From NCBI GenBank assembly GCA_002493325.1, contig DKYL01000038.1, forward strand, positions 18,318 to 82,317: DNA of 64,000 bases, written 5' to 3'. Shown here one piece after another: positions 27,500 through 36,577 of this stretch. The DNA is from Ruminococcaceae bacterium UBA7101 (GTDB taxonomy: Bacteria; Bacillota; Clostridia; Oscillospirales; Acutalibacteraceae). Under the pieces are notes generated by a model. That model worked only from the letters and a program-made list of their open reading frames with translations. It was not told the origin of the DNA and ran no database searches. How positions within the stretch are numbered: position 1 is the first letter of the stretch; each line of letters begins with the position of its first letter. Position numbers and translations under genes: made by a program.

Positions 27500-28534
27500 T
27501 TATATTTTTGATATTATTGACATGATTAATTCAAGTGCACAATAAGCCACAACGGGACTGAATATGCTTGTTCCGCCCAGCTTGCTCAGATACAGCTTTC
27601 TCATATCCGACTGATTCAGATCTGCCTGAGGCGCAAACATATTGTTCTGAACAATGATACTGCTGCCGTCATTCAGATTTTCGTCAACCTTTCTGATTAC
27701 ATTCAAAACCTTTGACCTGTAAAAGCTGTCTGCAAACAGTGCAACCACTATACCTATAACAACTGTAACCGCACCAAGTATCAGATACATCGGCATAACC
27801 GCTTCGGTAAGCTTTAACAGCTCCTCAGGCGGATTGGATGTCAACGCCATTATATCCTCACGTGTTTTTGCGTGTGACATAACAAAGTTCATAACTGCAC
27901 TCATCGGTTCCAAATAAATACCATTCACAATAAGACTGGCAATTAAGCTTGCTGCCAAAGCCACAAAACCCTCTTTATACATTTTTCTGAAAAACAGATA
28001 GTAAGGTCCGAAAATAAAGCCCGCCCAGTTCCATGAAATCTTTTTATTTTTAACAAACTTGGGTATAAACCTTGACGTATTTGATTTTACGGTTATTGCA
28101 ACATCTTCAACACTTACGCCGTCAATTAACGTATCATTTTCAGCATATTGCCCTGCATTATCAGAAAATCCTGTATTAAAAACAGGGTTGAATTTTCCGT
28201 AAACAGGATTTGACTGTCTTTCACCGCAATGACTGCAAAACGGGGCTGATTTGTCAATCTGTGCTCCGCAGGAGCTGCAAACCGTTTTTTCGCTGCCGCT
28301 GTTCTGCTGCGGCTTCTCCTCAGAAGCACTGTCCGTCTGCTGCTCAGAAAATTTCTTCTGCTCAGCACGGTAATCAAAACCTTCCCTGTGCTTTTCTTTA
28401 TTGGCACAGTGACCAAGCTGATTATAACACGCTCTGTGGTGAGGCGTTGCACAATGGGGACATATTACTATATCATCACTTTCATTGAAAAGTTTGTCAC
28501 AAACGGGACACCTTTCATCATTGTGAAAAATCAT
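27500..28534 (-). CDS. RING-finger-like, zinc-ribbon and DUF2628 membrane protein
   Basis: A 344-residue protein with three parts. The N-terminal 45 residues form a RING/treble-clef-like module (CPVCDKLFNESDDIVICPHC, then HHRACY). About residues 87-108 form a zinc ribbon (CSSCGAQIDKSAPFCSHCG). The C-terminal half has about four membrane helices introduced by NWAGFIFGPYYLFFRKMYKEG, typical of DUF2628. Such proteins are common in Clostridia with unknown function. There is no reason to assume ubiquitin-type activity. First gene of the galU-tadA operon. Confidence 0.8.
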   Translation of the reverse strand: MIFHNDERCPVCDKLFNESDDIVICPHCATPHHRACYNQLGHCANKEKHREGFDYRAEQKKFSEQQTDSASEEKPQQNSGSEKTVCSSCGAQIDKSAPFCSHCGERQSNPVYGKFNPVFNTGFSDNAGQYAENDTLIDGVSVEDVAITVKSNTSRFIPKFVKNKKISWNWAGFIFGPYYLFFRKMYKEGFVALAASLIASLIVNGIYLEPMSAVMNFVMSHAKTREDIMALTSNPPEELLKLTEAVMPMYLILGAVTVVIGIVVALFADSFYRSKVLNVIRKVDENLNDGSSIIVQNNMFAPQADLNQSDMRKLYLSKLGGTSIFSPVVAYCALELIMSIISKI

Positions 28535-28632
28535 TTCATTACCCTTTCACTATTAAATTAGAAATATTATACAATATGTTAGCATAATAAATCAATGATT
28601 TAATTAAAATATTATTAACTGATTTTTAAATA

Positions 28633-28661
28633 TTGCATTGTCTGGTAAATTTGTATATAAT
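28633..28661 (+). promoter_or_regulatory. SigA promoter of prfB-mgtC
   Basis: TTGCAT, 17-bp spacer, TATAAT, about 40 bp before the prfB start. Confidence 0.7.
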
Positions 28662-28699
28662 AATGTGATATTAATAAATAATTTATACGGAGAAATAAT

Positions 28700-29821
28700 A
28701 TGATTGAGTATGAGGAATTAAAGCAGAGATTAACAGGTTCTGAAAAAACAATCACAAATTTAAAGGAAGCATTGGCAATTGACAGTCTTATAAAGGAAAT
28801 TGCCGAGCTTGAGGAGCTCAGCGCTGCACCTGATTTCTGGGATGATATGGAAAAAAGCCAAAAAACCATGCAGAAAATCGGTTCTCTTAAAGCCAAGGTT
28901 GCTTCATATGAAAATGTAAAAAATGATTATGAGGATGCTCTGGTTATGATTGAGCTTGCTGATGAAGAAGAGGATGCCGACCTGCTTGAGGATTGCACAG
29001 CCTCTGTCAGCGATATTGAAAAAAGACTTGAAAATCTTACACTGTCAACACTTTTAAGCGGTGAATTTGATAACAAAAATGCCCTGCTCACCTTTCACGC
29101 AGGTGCAGGCGGAACGGAGGCTCAGGACTGGGCTGAAATGCTTTTCAGAATGTACAACCGCTGGGGTGAAAGACACGGCTACAAGGTGTCAACGCTTGAT
29201 TATCTTGACGGTGATGTTGCAGGCGTCAAAAGTGCAACCATTCTTGTTGAGGGCGAAAATGCCTACGGCTATTTAAAGGGAGAAATGGGTATTCACAGAC
29301 TTGTCAGAGTATCCCCCTTTGACTCGTCAGGCAGACGTCATACCTCCTTTGCATCACTTGAGGTTATGCCTGAAATTGACGATGATGTGAATGTTGAAAT
29401 CCGTGAAGAGGATATTAAAATGGATGTTTACAGAGCATCGGGTGCAGGCGGTCAGAAGGTTAACAAAACCTCATCTGCGGTTCGCCTTACCCACGTTCCC
29501 ACAGGCATTGTAGTGTCCTGTCAGATAGAACGAAGCCAGCACCAGAACCGCGAGGTTGCAATGCGTATGCTCAAATCAAAGCTTGTTGAAATCAAGGAAA
29601 GAGAAAATCTGGAAAGAATTGAGGACATCAAGGGCGACCAGAAGGAAATTGCATGGGGAAGCCAGATCCGTTCCTATGTTTTTATGCCTTACACAATGGC
29701 TAAGGATCACAGAACGGGCTTTGAAATGGGTAATATAACCGCTGTTATGGACGGTGATATTGACGGCTTCATCAATGCATATTTAAAAATGAAATCCGTT
29801 GAAGGAGCTGAAAATCAATAA
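28700..29821 (+). CDS. prfB: Peptide chain release factor 2
   Basis: A 373-residue class I release factor for UAA and UGA. The catalytic GGQ loop (SGAGGQKVNKTSSAVR, about residue 255) and the stop-codon recognition SPF motif (VRVSPFDSSGRRH) identify RF2. The N-terminal helical domain is complete in a single frame, so the autoregulatory UGA frameshift found in many prfB genes is absent here. Its stop overlaps the mgtC start by one base. Confidence 0.96.
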   Translation: MIEYEELKQRLTGSEKTITNLKEALAIDSLIKEIAELEELSAAPDFWDDMEKSQKTMQKIGSLKAKVASYENVKNDYEDALVMIELADEEEDADLLEDCTASVSDIEKRLENLTLSTLLSGEFDNKNALLTFHAGAGGTEAQDWAEMLFRMYNRWGERHGYKVSTLDYLDGDVAGVKSATILVEGENAYGYLKGEMGIHRLVRVSPFDSSGRRHTSFASLEVMPEIDDDVNVEIREEDIKMDVYRASGAGGQKVNKTSSAVRLTHVPTGIVVSCQIERSQHQNREVAMRMLKSKLVEIKERENLERIEDIKGDQKEIAWGSQIRSYVFMPYTMAKDHRTGFEMGNITAVMDGDIDGFINAYLKMKSVEGAENQ

Positions 29822-30552
29822 TGCTGATTTTAGCCGGTATTGCAACACCCTACGGCTTTACATTAAGACTGATTATTGCAATTGCCCTCGGTCTTATTGT
29901 GGGTCTTGAACGACAGTGGACCAGACATCAGGCAGGAATATTAACCAATGTTATTGTGTGCGTAGGTGCTTATGCTTATACTGCCTTTTCATATATAAAT
30001 GCCGATGGTTCTGTTGATAAAACACGAATTGCGGCACAAGTTGTCTGCGGCATCGGCTTTCTCGGTGCAGGTCTGATTATACGTGACGGAACGAACATAC
30101 GCGGACTTTCCACCGCTGCAACCATATGGGCAACCGCTGCAATCGGTATTTTATGCACGGTTGATGATATTTTTTATTCTGTGATTGTGGCTGTTGCAAT
30201 TGTTTTTCTGCATCTTATTCTGCACCCGCTGTCTTCATTTATTGACAAAAGGCGTCATTATAATAAAGATAAGGAAAAAGCACGCAACATTGAATGCCTT
30301 TATAAAATTTCAATAAGCTGTATTGAGGACTTTGAGATTGACATCCGTTCTCATCTGATAAAAACAATCAGGGAGAAAAATGATGTTTTGCTTCATAATC
30401 TTGAAAGCGTCGGCACAGATGATGACAACAAAATCAAAATCCGTGCATATATAACAACAGTCAAGCGAAACGATGATCTTGTCGAAAGCATTATGGCAAG
30501 CATAGCCAGAGATGAGGGAATTATTTCTGCAGGATGGAAAATCAACAATTAA
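29821..30552 (+). CDS. MgtC/SapB family membrane protein
   Basis: A 243-residue protein with four or five N-terminal membrane helices containing the MgtC signature (LGLIVGLERQWTRHQAG, then VCGIGFLGAGLIIRDGTNIR and GLSTAATIWATAAIG), followed by a cytoplasmic ACT-like C-terminal domain. Family members affect magnesium homeostasis or ATP synthase control; the role here is unknown. Translationally coupled to prfB. Confidence 0.9.
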   Translation: MLILAGIATPYGFTLRLIIAIALGLIVGLERQWTRHQAGILTNVIVCVGAYAYTAFSYINADGSVDKTRIAAQVVCGIGFLGAGLIIRDGTNIRGLSTAATIWATAAIGILCTVDDIFYSVIVAVAIVFLHLILHPLSSFIDKRRHYNKDKEKARNIECLYKISISCIEDFEIDIRSHLIKTIREKNDVLLHNLESVGTDDDNKIKIRAYITTVKRNDDLVESIMASIARDEGIISAGWKINN

Positions 30553-30567
30553 TTACCACAAATATAA

Positions 30568-30606
30568 AATCCCCCTTTGACAATACTAAGTCAAGGGGGA
30601 TTTTTT
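30568..30606 (+). terminator. Terminator-like hairpin that contains the pdaA ribosome binding site
   Basis: Arms AATCCCCCTTTGAC and GTCAAGGGGGATT pair over 13 bp with one bulge, followed by six T and then directly by the ATG of the deacetylase gene. The 3' arm contains the only ribosome binding sequence (AAGGGGGA) for that gene. It probably terminates mgtC transcription and, in any read-through or internally started mRNA, would mask the downstream start. Confidence 0.75.
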
Positions 30607-31446
30607 ATGAAAAAAATAATTATTGCTGCTATGTGTGCAGTACTTCTTTTAGCAGGCTGCACCGCAAATAAAGAGGAGGCTACAACACAGCCTGAATCAA
30701 AACCGTCTGAAAGCAAAACAAATGTTGCCGACACAACGGTTGAAGCAACGGGAGTAGGAAACAAATTTTACAGCACTGAAAAGGTTGTATGGGGACCGGG
30801 ACGTGCAGACAATCACCAACGCCCCACAGACCCTGTCAATCTTCAGGAAAGCTATGGCGACCTTGGCAGCCAGTTCATTATGAGCGATGACAAATTCATT
30901 TGTCTTACCTTTGATGAGGGTTATGAAAACGGCTATACACCTGCTATATTAGATACATTAAAAGAAAAAGGTGTAAAGGCAATTTTCTTTGTAACCTATG
31001 ATTTTGTCAAAGACAATCCTGCACTTATTGAGCGTATGATTGATGAAGGTCACATCATCGGCAATCACACCTACCGTCATTACACAATGGATGAGGTAAG
31101 CGAGGCAGATGCAACAGAGGAAATCGTTTTTCTTGACAAATATATGAAGGAAAACTTCAAGTACCGTATGACACTGTTCAGATTTCCTAAGGGTGAATTC
31201 AGCGAAAACACACTTGCACTTGCCAACAGCCTCGGCTATAAAAGCATATTCTGGTCCTTTGCCTATGCAGACTGGGATACCGAAAATGTTGTTGACAAGG
31301 AAGAAGCCTTCAATACAATCACATCACACACCCACAACGGCGAAATCATGCTTCTGCACGCTGTGAGTCAGACAAATGCTGAAATTCTGGGTGACGTAAT
31401 TGACGAAATCAGAAACCAAGGTTACGAATTTACAGTGGAAGTTTAG
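30607..31446 (+). CDS. PdaA-like polysaccharide deacetylase lipoprotein
   Basis: A 279-residue NodB-type deacetylase with a lipoprotein signal (lipobox LLAGC at about residue 18) and a Thr/Ser/Glu-rich linker. The catalytic domain has the PdaA variant of motif 1 (LTFDEGYENGY), motif 2 (GNHTYRHYTM) and the RFPKGEFSENTLAL region, and ends with LLHAVS. PdaA acts in making muramic delta-lactam of the spore cortex, which suits other sporulation genes nearby, although vegetative peptidoglycan deacetylation is possible. The ATG was chosen because it starts the signal peptide. Confidence 0.88.
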   Translation: MKKIIIAAMCAVLLLAGCTANKEEATTQPESKPSESKTNVADTTVEATGVGNKFYSTEKVVWGPGRADNHQRPTDPVNLQESYGDLGSQFIMSDDKFICLTFDEGYENGYTPAILDTLKEKGVKAIFFVTYDFVKDNPALIERMIDEGHIIGNHTYRHYTMDEVSEADATEEIVFLDKYMKENFKYRMTLFRFPKGEFSENTLALANSLGYKSIFWSFAYADWDTENVVDKEEAFNTITSHTHNGEIMLLHAVSQTNAEILGDVIDEIRNQGYEFTVEV

Positions 31447-31502
31447 TTATTTAATATCCGATAAATTTTTTTAAAATTTTTTATTAATTTTGTGATTTGC
31501 TA

Positions 31503-31531
31503 TTGTTATCACTTTCGCTATATTATATAAT
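31503..31531 (+). promoter_or_regulatory. SigA promoter of the mreB cluster
   Basis: TTGTTA, 17-bp spacer, TATAAT, about 75 bp upstream of the mreB start. Confidence 0.65.
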
Positions 31532-31605
31532 AAGATTAATATTAATATAATGGATTAATTTGCAGATTTTTATAATTATCCATTTTGAAAGTGAGATTTT
31601 TAACT

Positions 31606-32586
31606 ATGCTTTTTTCGCGTGATATCGGCATTGACTTAGGCACCTCAAATACTTTGGTAGCCGACAGAAAAGGTCGAATTTTAATAAATGAGCCAAGCGT
31701 TGTGGCTGTGGATGTAAAAACAAAAAGAGTTGTTGCCACAGGCAATCAGGCAAAGCAGATGATAGGCAGAACACCGGGTTCAATCATTGCCGTTAAGCCA
31801 TTGAACTACGGTGTTATTGCCGATTTTGATATGACCTCGGATATGCTCAGGAGCTTTATTTACCGCTCCAGCAAACGAAATCTGTTTACAAGAACAAGGG
31901 TTGTTATTTCAATCCCAAGCAATGTAACAGAGGTTGAAAGACGTGCTGTTGAGGATGCTGTGCGTTCCGCAGGTGCGCAGGATGTTGAGCTTATTGAGGA
32001 GTCAATGGCGGCTGCTCTTGGTGCAGGGCTTCCTGTTTTTGAAGCAACAGGCTCCATGGTTGTCAATATCGGCGGCGGAACCTGTGATGTTGCCGTGCTC
32101 AGCCTTGGCGGAGTTGCTGCCAGCAAGAGCATTAAGGTTGGCGGCGATGCCTTTGACGAGGCAATCGTATTACATATGAAGGACAAGCACGATCTGCTTA
32201 TCGGCAGCAATACGGCTGAAGACATCAAGCTGAAAATAGGATCGGCAAATATTTATGACGGCGAGGCTGCTATGGAGGTTAAGGGAAGAAACCTTACCAA
32301 CGGTCTGCCTAAGAGTGTGGAGATTACATCTGCAGAGGTACGTGAGGTATTGAGCGTGCCTGTTAACGATATTTTGAATGCTATCAAGGAAACACTTGAA
32401 TTAACACTGCCTGAGCTTGCGGCTGATATTATTGACAAGGGTATCTATTTAACAGGCGGTGCCTGCCAGCTAAGAGGACTTGCTGACCTTATTTCCAAAG
32501 AAACAGGTATAGCAGTCCACATTCCCGAAAAGCCAACCGAATGTGTGGCGCTCGGAACATCCATTAAACTCAGAAGGGCTATGTGA
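31606..32586 (+). CDS. mreB: Rod shape-determining protein MreB/Mbl
   Basis: A 326-residue bacterial actin forming membrane-associated filaments that guide cell-wall elongation. Phosphate 1 motif (DIGIDLGTSNTLV), phosphate 2 (NIGGGTCDVAVLSLGG) and adenosine motif (GIYLTGGACQLRGL) are present. The N-terminal LFSRDIG start is the short amphipathic form seen in Mbl-like proteins, so it may be Mbl rather than MreB in Bacillus terms. First gene of mreB-mreC-mreD-pbp2. Confidence 0.95.
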   Translation: MLFSRDIGIDLGTSNTLVADRKGRILINEPSVVAVDVKTKRVVATGNQAKQMIGRTPGSIIAVKPLNYGVIADFDMTSDMLRSFIYRSSKRNLFTRTRVVISIPSNVTEVERRAVEDAVRSAGAQDVELIEESMAAALGAGLPVFEATGSMVVNIGGGTCDVAVLSLGGVAASKSIKVGGDAFDEAIVLHMKDKHDLLIGSNTAEDIKLKIGSANIYDGEAAMEVKGRNLTNGLPKSVEITSAEVREVLSVPVNDILNAIKETLELTLPELAADIIDKGIYLTGGACQLRGLADLISKETGIAVHIPEKPTECVALGTSIKLRRAM

Positions 32587-32588
32587 TT

Positions 32589-33437
32589 ATGAAACACGTA
32601 TTTAAAAGTGTCGGCTTCAGAATAACCGTTTCTGTTATCGCTCTTCTGCTTGTGGGTATGTTTCTGTGTGCTGCCAACGGTCACAGTGAAAGTGCACAGT
32701 CAACGGTTATAGGTACAATTTTTACCCCTGCTCACTGGGTTGCAGATAAAATTTCCGACGGCATAGGCAGAGTGACAAACAGTGCCAAGGGCAATGCAGA
32801 ATATGACAAAAAAATCGACGAACTGCAGAATCAGCTTGGCGAGCTGCAGAATCAGCTTTCCGACTACGAAAATCTTAAGGAACAAAACGAGCTTTACAAG
32901 GAGGCTCTTGAGCTTAAGGAAGAAAACAGCGAATTTGAATTTACCGAAGCAAGCGTTATCGGCAGGGACAGTGCGAATCCCTACTGCACCTTCACAATCA
33001 ACAAAGGAACGCTTAACGATGTAAATGACGGATATGCAGTCGTTTACGGCAAATATCTTATCGGTGTTGTTAAAAAGGCTTATCCGACTTACAGTGTTAT
33101 CAGCACCATCATTGACCCTGATTTCAGCGTATCGGCATTTGACATAAACACCAAAGAGTTAAGCTATGTTACAGGCGATGCAAAGCTTGCCGAAAACGGA
33201 AACTGTAAATTTGAAAACCTGGACTCAGCAACAAAGATTACATACGGCTCAATCATCACAACAGCAGGCATAAGCGGTACCATACCGAGAGGAATTGTTA
33301 TCGGAACAGTAAGAGAAATCAATGACGAGGCAACAAACATTTCAACCTACGCCGTTATTGAGCCGGGATGCGATATTAAAAAAATCGACAAATGTCTGAT
33401 ACTCACAAATTACAATATTGAGAGTGAGGGCAACTGA
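32589..33437 (+). CDS. mreC: Rod shape-determining protein MreC
   Basis: A 282-residue bitopic membrane protein of the elongasome. It has one N-terminal helix (about residues 12-30), a coiled coil (about 70-115, heptads in KIDELQNQLGELQNQLSDYE) and a beta-rich periplasm-side domain with the VITAGISG-like segment (here IITTAGISGTIPRGIVIG). It begins 2 bp after mreB and overlaps mreD by one base. Confidence 0.93.
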   Translation: MKHVFKSVGFRITVSVIALLLVGMFLCAANGHSESAQSTVIGTIFTPAHWVADKISDGIGRVTNSAKGNAEYDKKIDELQNQLGELQNQLSDYENLKEQNELYKEALELKEENSEFEFTEASVIGRDSANPYCTFTINKGTLNDVNDGYAVVYGKYLIGVVKKAYPTYSVISTIIDPDFSVSAFDINTKELSYVTGDAKLAENGNCKFENLDSATKITYGSIITTAGISGTIPRGIVIGTVREINDEATNISTYAVIEPGCDIKKIDKCLILTNYNIESEGN

Positions 33438-33964
33438 TGGATTTAACAAGAAAGCAAAAAACAACTAAATATATTTGCTGCTGTCTTTTGATTCTGCTGG
33501 CTGATTTACTGCAGAATGTTTCAGGCTTACTGCCCGAAATCGGCGGTGCAAGATGCTTTCTGCTCATTCCTGCCGTTGTTATTCTTTCTTTCGGCGAGGA
33601 TGAAATAAAGGCTGCCCTGCTGGGGCTGTTCGCAGGCTTGCTGTGGGATATGTCATCAGCGGTGCATATGGGCTTCAACTGCATTTTTTTCAGCATTGTA
33701 TGCTTTACTGCCGCAGCACTTGTAAGCCATCTGATTCGTGACACCTTTATTACCAATATGCTTGTTTCGGTAACGGCAATTATTCTATACTGCCTGACCT
33801 ACTGGCTTTGCTTCATTGTTATTAAAGGGGTTGAGGGCGGCGAAGGCACTTTATTAAGCTTTTATCTGCCCTGTGCAGTTTACACAGCAGTAATCACACC
33901 TATTGTATATATAATCTATAAACCAATCAAGAAAAGGCTAAAAAACCAGAAAGCCGAAAAATAG
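33437..33964 (+). CDS. mreD: Rod shape-determining protein MreD
   Basis: A 175-residue membrane protein with about five or six helices, matching MreD in size, hydropathy and position between mreC and a penicillin-binding protein gene. Sequence conservation in MreD is low, so the call leans on gene order. Confidence 0.88.
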   Translation: MDLTRKQKTTKYICCCLLILLADLLQNVSGLLPEIGGARCFLLIPAVVILSFGEDEIKAALLGLFAGLLWDMSSAVHMGFNCIFFSIVCFTAAALVSHLIRDTFITNMLVSVTAIILYCLTYWLCFIVIKGVEGGEGTLLSFYLPCAVYTAVITPIVYIIYKPIKKRLKNQKAEK

Positions 33965-33983
33965 AAAATAAAGGAGGTCAAAT

Positions 33984-36002
33984 ATGAAAAGCAGATTTAA
34001 AAGCGGCAGAAGTATCATTGCAATTGTGCTTATGCTTGCAGTTGTATTCGGCTTTGCCTGTGACCTCTTTATGATACAGATTCGTGATAATAAAAAATAT
34101 CTGGAACAAAACAGCGGTGCAAAAACCTATGTTGTACCCATTGAGCCTGCCCGCGGTGAAATTGTCGACCGCAACGGCAACACCCTTGTTACAAACAGAC
34201 AGGGTAATTCAATTGTGCTCAATGCGGTTTATTTTCCCGACGGCAAGGATAATGAAAAAAGAAATTTAATTATTTACAACCTCATAAGACTGTTTGAAAA
34301 AAACGGTGAGGAGTATGTGCAGAATCTTCCGCTGAGATATAACCGCAACGGTGAAATCGTATTTTACGGCGAAGAAAAGGATATTGACACAATGAAAAGT
34401 GCCGATATGCTCAATCTTCAGCATTATGCCACTGCACAGAACTGCTATGATGCGGTTATTGAAAAATATGAAATCAACGGCTATGACAAGGAAATGACCC
34501 TTAAAATTGCCAATATCAGATATGAGCTGACAAAGCTTCTTTTCTCCTATGAAAATCCTGTTACAATAGCTGATGATGTAAGCAGCGAAACCGTAGCACA
34601 GATTAAAGAGGATAAAACAACCTATACAGGTGCAGATGTTCAGGTGGTTGCTTACCGTGAATATGTTGACTCTACCATTGCTCCGCACATTCTCGGCACT
34701 GTAAGAAAAATCAATGCAGAGGAATATAAGGAAAATAAGGACAAGGGCTACTCAATAACCGACCAGATAGGCGAGTCGGGTATTGAGCAGGCTATGGAAA
34801 GTGAGCTGAAAGGCAAGCCGGGCGAGCTTACAATAACCATTGATAAAAACGGAAACACAACTGAAGAGGTAACCAAAAAGCCCATTCAGGGAAACACCGT
34901 AGTTCTTACAATTGACAGGGATTTGCAGGTGCTTTCTCAGAACAAGCTTAAAGAGGTTTGTGATAAGGTTGATTCTTATTCATCAGCAGGTGCAGTTGTT
35001 GTGGAAGACTGTAACAGCGGTGAAATCTATGCCGCTTCATCCTACCCCACATTTGATTTAAAGGATTATTATGACAAATATGATGAGCTTGCCAAAGACA
35101 GACGAAATCCTTTATGGAGCAGATTTGCTTTAGGTACATATGCACCCGGTTCAACCTTTAAGCCCGTTACTGCCTGTGCGGCACTTGAAGAGGGCGTTAT
35201 AACATCCGATACAACCCATGTATGTGTGGGTGAACAGGAATTCTTCGGTCAGCCATTCAAATGTCTTCACGGCAATGCACACGGAACAGAAAATGTAAGG
35301 CTTGCCCTCAAGGATTCCTGCAATATGTTCTTCTACAATGTTGCACTTGATACAGGTATAAATAAAATTGACGAGTACGCCGATTCTTTCGGTCTTGGTC
35401 AGAAAACAGGTGTTGAAATAGCAGAGTCAAAAGGAGTTCTTTCCACCCCTGAAAACAAAGAAAAAGCAGGCGGTGTATGGCGAATCGGTGACACTATGCT
35501 TACAGCCATCGGTATGAGTGACAACCTGTTCACTCCCCTGCAGCTTGCAAATTACTGTGCAACACTTGCAAACGGCGGCACAAGATATGAAATGAGATTT
35601 GTAAAATCTGTTATATCAGGCTCAACAGGTGTTGTTAATGATAAAAGCAGCACGGTTGCCGAAACACTTGATTTAAGCCAGTCAACACTTGATAACGTAT
35701 ATCAGGGTATGAGAATGGTTGCAACAAGCGGCGGACCAAGCGAAATTTATGACAGGCTGAGCACCCCTGTTGCCTGCAAAACAGGTACATCCGAGGTTGA
35801 TGTTAACGGTGTTAGAAGGAACAACGGTTTCCTGATCACCTATGCACCCTACAATAATCCGGAAATTTCCGTTTCATCCGTTGTCGAGCTTGCAGGTTCG
35901 GGTAGTGAAACTGCTGAAATAACATCTGAAATTATTAAATACTGGTATCAGAACAACACCGATGCCAAAGACAATCAAAAGGTCGGAACAATTTTGTACT
36001 GA
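33984..36002 (+). CDS. Penicillin-binding protein 2 (elongation transpeptidase)
   Basis: A 672-residue class B PBP, the monofunctional D,D-transpeptidase of the elongasome. It has one N-terminal membrane segment (about residues 10-31), a pedestal domain beginning ARGEIVDRNGNTL, and the transpeptidase domain with catalytic Ser390 in GSTFKP, SCN at 445-447 and KTG at 599-601. Position after mreBCD supports a cylinder-elongation role. No rodA is adjacent. Confidence 0.94.
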   Translation: MKSRFKSGRSIIAIVLMLAVVFGFACDLFMIQIRDNKKYLEQNSGAKTYVVPIEPARGEIVDRNGNTLVTNRQGNSIVLNAVYFPDGKDNEKRNLIIYNLIRLFEKNGEEYVQNLPLRYNRNGEIVFYGEEKDIDTMKSADMLNLQHYATAQNCYDAVIEKYEINGYDKEMTLKIANIRYELTKLLFSYENPVTIADDVSSETVAQIKEDKTTYTGADVQVVAYREYVDSTIAPHILGTVRKINAEEYKENKDKGYSITDQIGESGIEQAMESELKGKPGELTITIDKNGNTTEEVTKKPIQGNTVVLTIDRDLQVLSQNKLKEVCDKVDSYSSAGAVVVEDCNSGEIYAASSYPTFDLKDYYDKYDELAKDRRNPLWSRFALGTYAPGSTFKPVTACAALEEGVITSDTTHVCVGEQEFFGQPFKCLHGNAHGTENVRLALKDSCNMFFYNVALDTGINKIDEYADSFGLGQKTGVEIAESKGVLSTPENKEKAGGVWRIGDTMLTAIGMSDNLFTPLQLANYCATLANGGTRYEMRFVKSVISGSTGVVNDKSSTVAETLDLSQSTLDNVYQGMRMVATSGGPSEIYDRLSTPVACKTGTSEVDVNGVRRNNGFLITYAPYNNPEISVSSVVELAGSGSETAEITSEIIKYWYQNNTDAKDNQKVGTILY

Positions 36003-36016
36003 TACACAAATAATTA

Positions 36017-36045
36017 TTGAACAGTCTAATAATTTATGATAATAT
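36017..36045 (+). promoter_or_regulatory. SigA-type promoter of the MgsA-family gene
   Basis: TTGAAC, 17-bp spacer, TAATAT, in the 100-bp gap after pbp2. Confidence 0.5.
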
Positions 36046-36103
36046 ATTAAAAAGAATTTTTAGATTATAATAATGATATTCTTAAATAACGGAGGTATCA
36101 TCT

Positions 36104-36520
36104 ATGAATATAGCACTTATAGCACACGATGCAAAAAAGGAACTTTTAGTGCAGTTCTGCATCGCTTACTGCGGAATAATCTGCCGCCACGAGGTTTGTG
36201 CAACAGGCACAACAGGCAAGCTGGTGAGCGAAGCAACAGGCTTAAAAATCAACTGCTTTTTAGCAGGCAGCCAGGGCGGCGGTCAGCAGATTGCAAGCCG
36301 TATTGCCTGCAATGAAATTGATTTGCTGATTTTCTTCAGAGATCCCCTTTCACCAAAGCCCCATGAGCCTAATGACAATGACCTGCTGCGTTTATGCGAT
36401 GTTCATAACATCCCCTTTGCTACAAACATTGCAACAGCCGAGGCTCTGATAAGAGGTGTTGAGCGCGGTGATTTTGAGTGGAGGGAAATTGTTAATCCCA
36501 GATATAATCCATCTAAATAA
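36104..36520 (+). CDS. Methylglyoxal synthase family protein with altered active site
   Basis: A 138-residue MgsA-like protein with the full fold signature: ALIAHDAKK at the start (the His and Asp usually present), the phosphate loop CATGTTGKL, and PHEP near residue 86. Methylglyoxal synthase normally converts dihydroxyacetone phosphate to methylglyoxal. Two residues known to be catalytic in E. coli MgsA are changed: Asp71 of GGDQQ is Gly (GGGQQ), and Asp101 after PHDP is Asn (PHEPN). Phosphate-binding residues remain. It may be a non-canonical enzyme or a phosphate-ligand sensor. AGG-type site GGAGG precedes the ATG. Confidence 0.85.
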   Translation: MNIALIAHDAKKELLVQFCIAYCGIICRHEVCATGTTGKLVSEATGLKINCFLAGSQGGGQQIASRIACNEIDLLIFFRDPLSPKPHEPNDNDLLRLCDVHNIPFATNIATAEALIRGVERGDFEWREIVNPRYNPSK

Positions 36521-36529
36521 ACAGATAAT

Positions 36530-36552
36530 GGGTGAACCGATACTGTTCACCC
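36530..36552 (+). terminator. Terminator after the MgsA-family gene
   Basis: A perfect 8-bp stem (GGGTGAAC / GTTCACCC) followed by GATTTTGAT, located just before hisS. The T-run is weak, so read-through into hisS is possible. Confidence 0.6.
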
Positions 36553-36577
36553 GATTTTGATATAGCGAGGTATATTT

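Noticed and set aside
28700..28800. Programmed frameshift in prfB
   Set aside because: The reading frame is continuous from the ATG through the N-terminal domain with no in-frame TGA or slippery CTT TGA.
36521..36577. Possible T-box leader for hisS-aspS
   Set aside because: Only 57 bp between genes and no specifier or antiterminator structure; just a short terminator hairpin.
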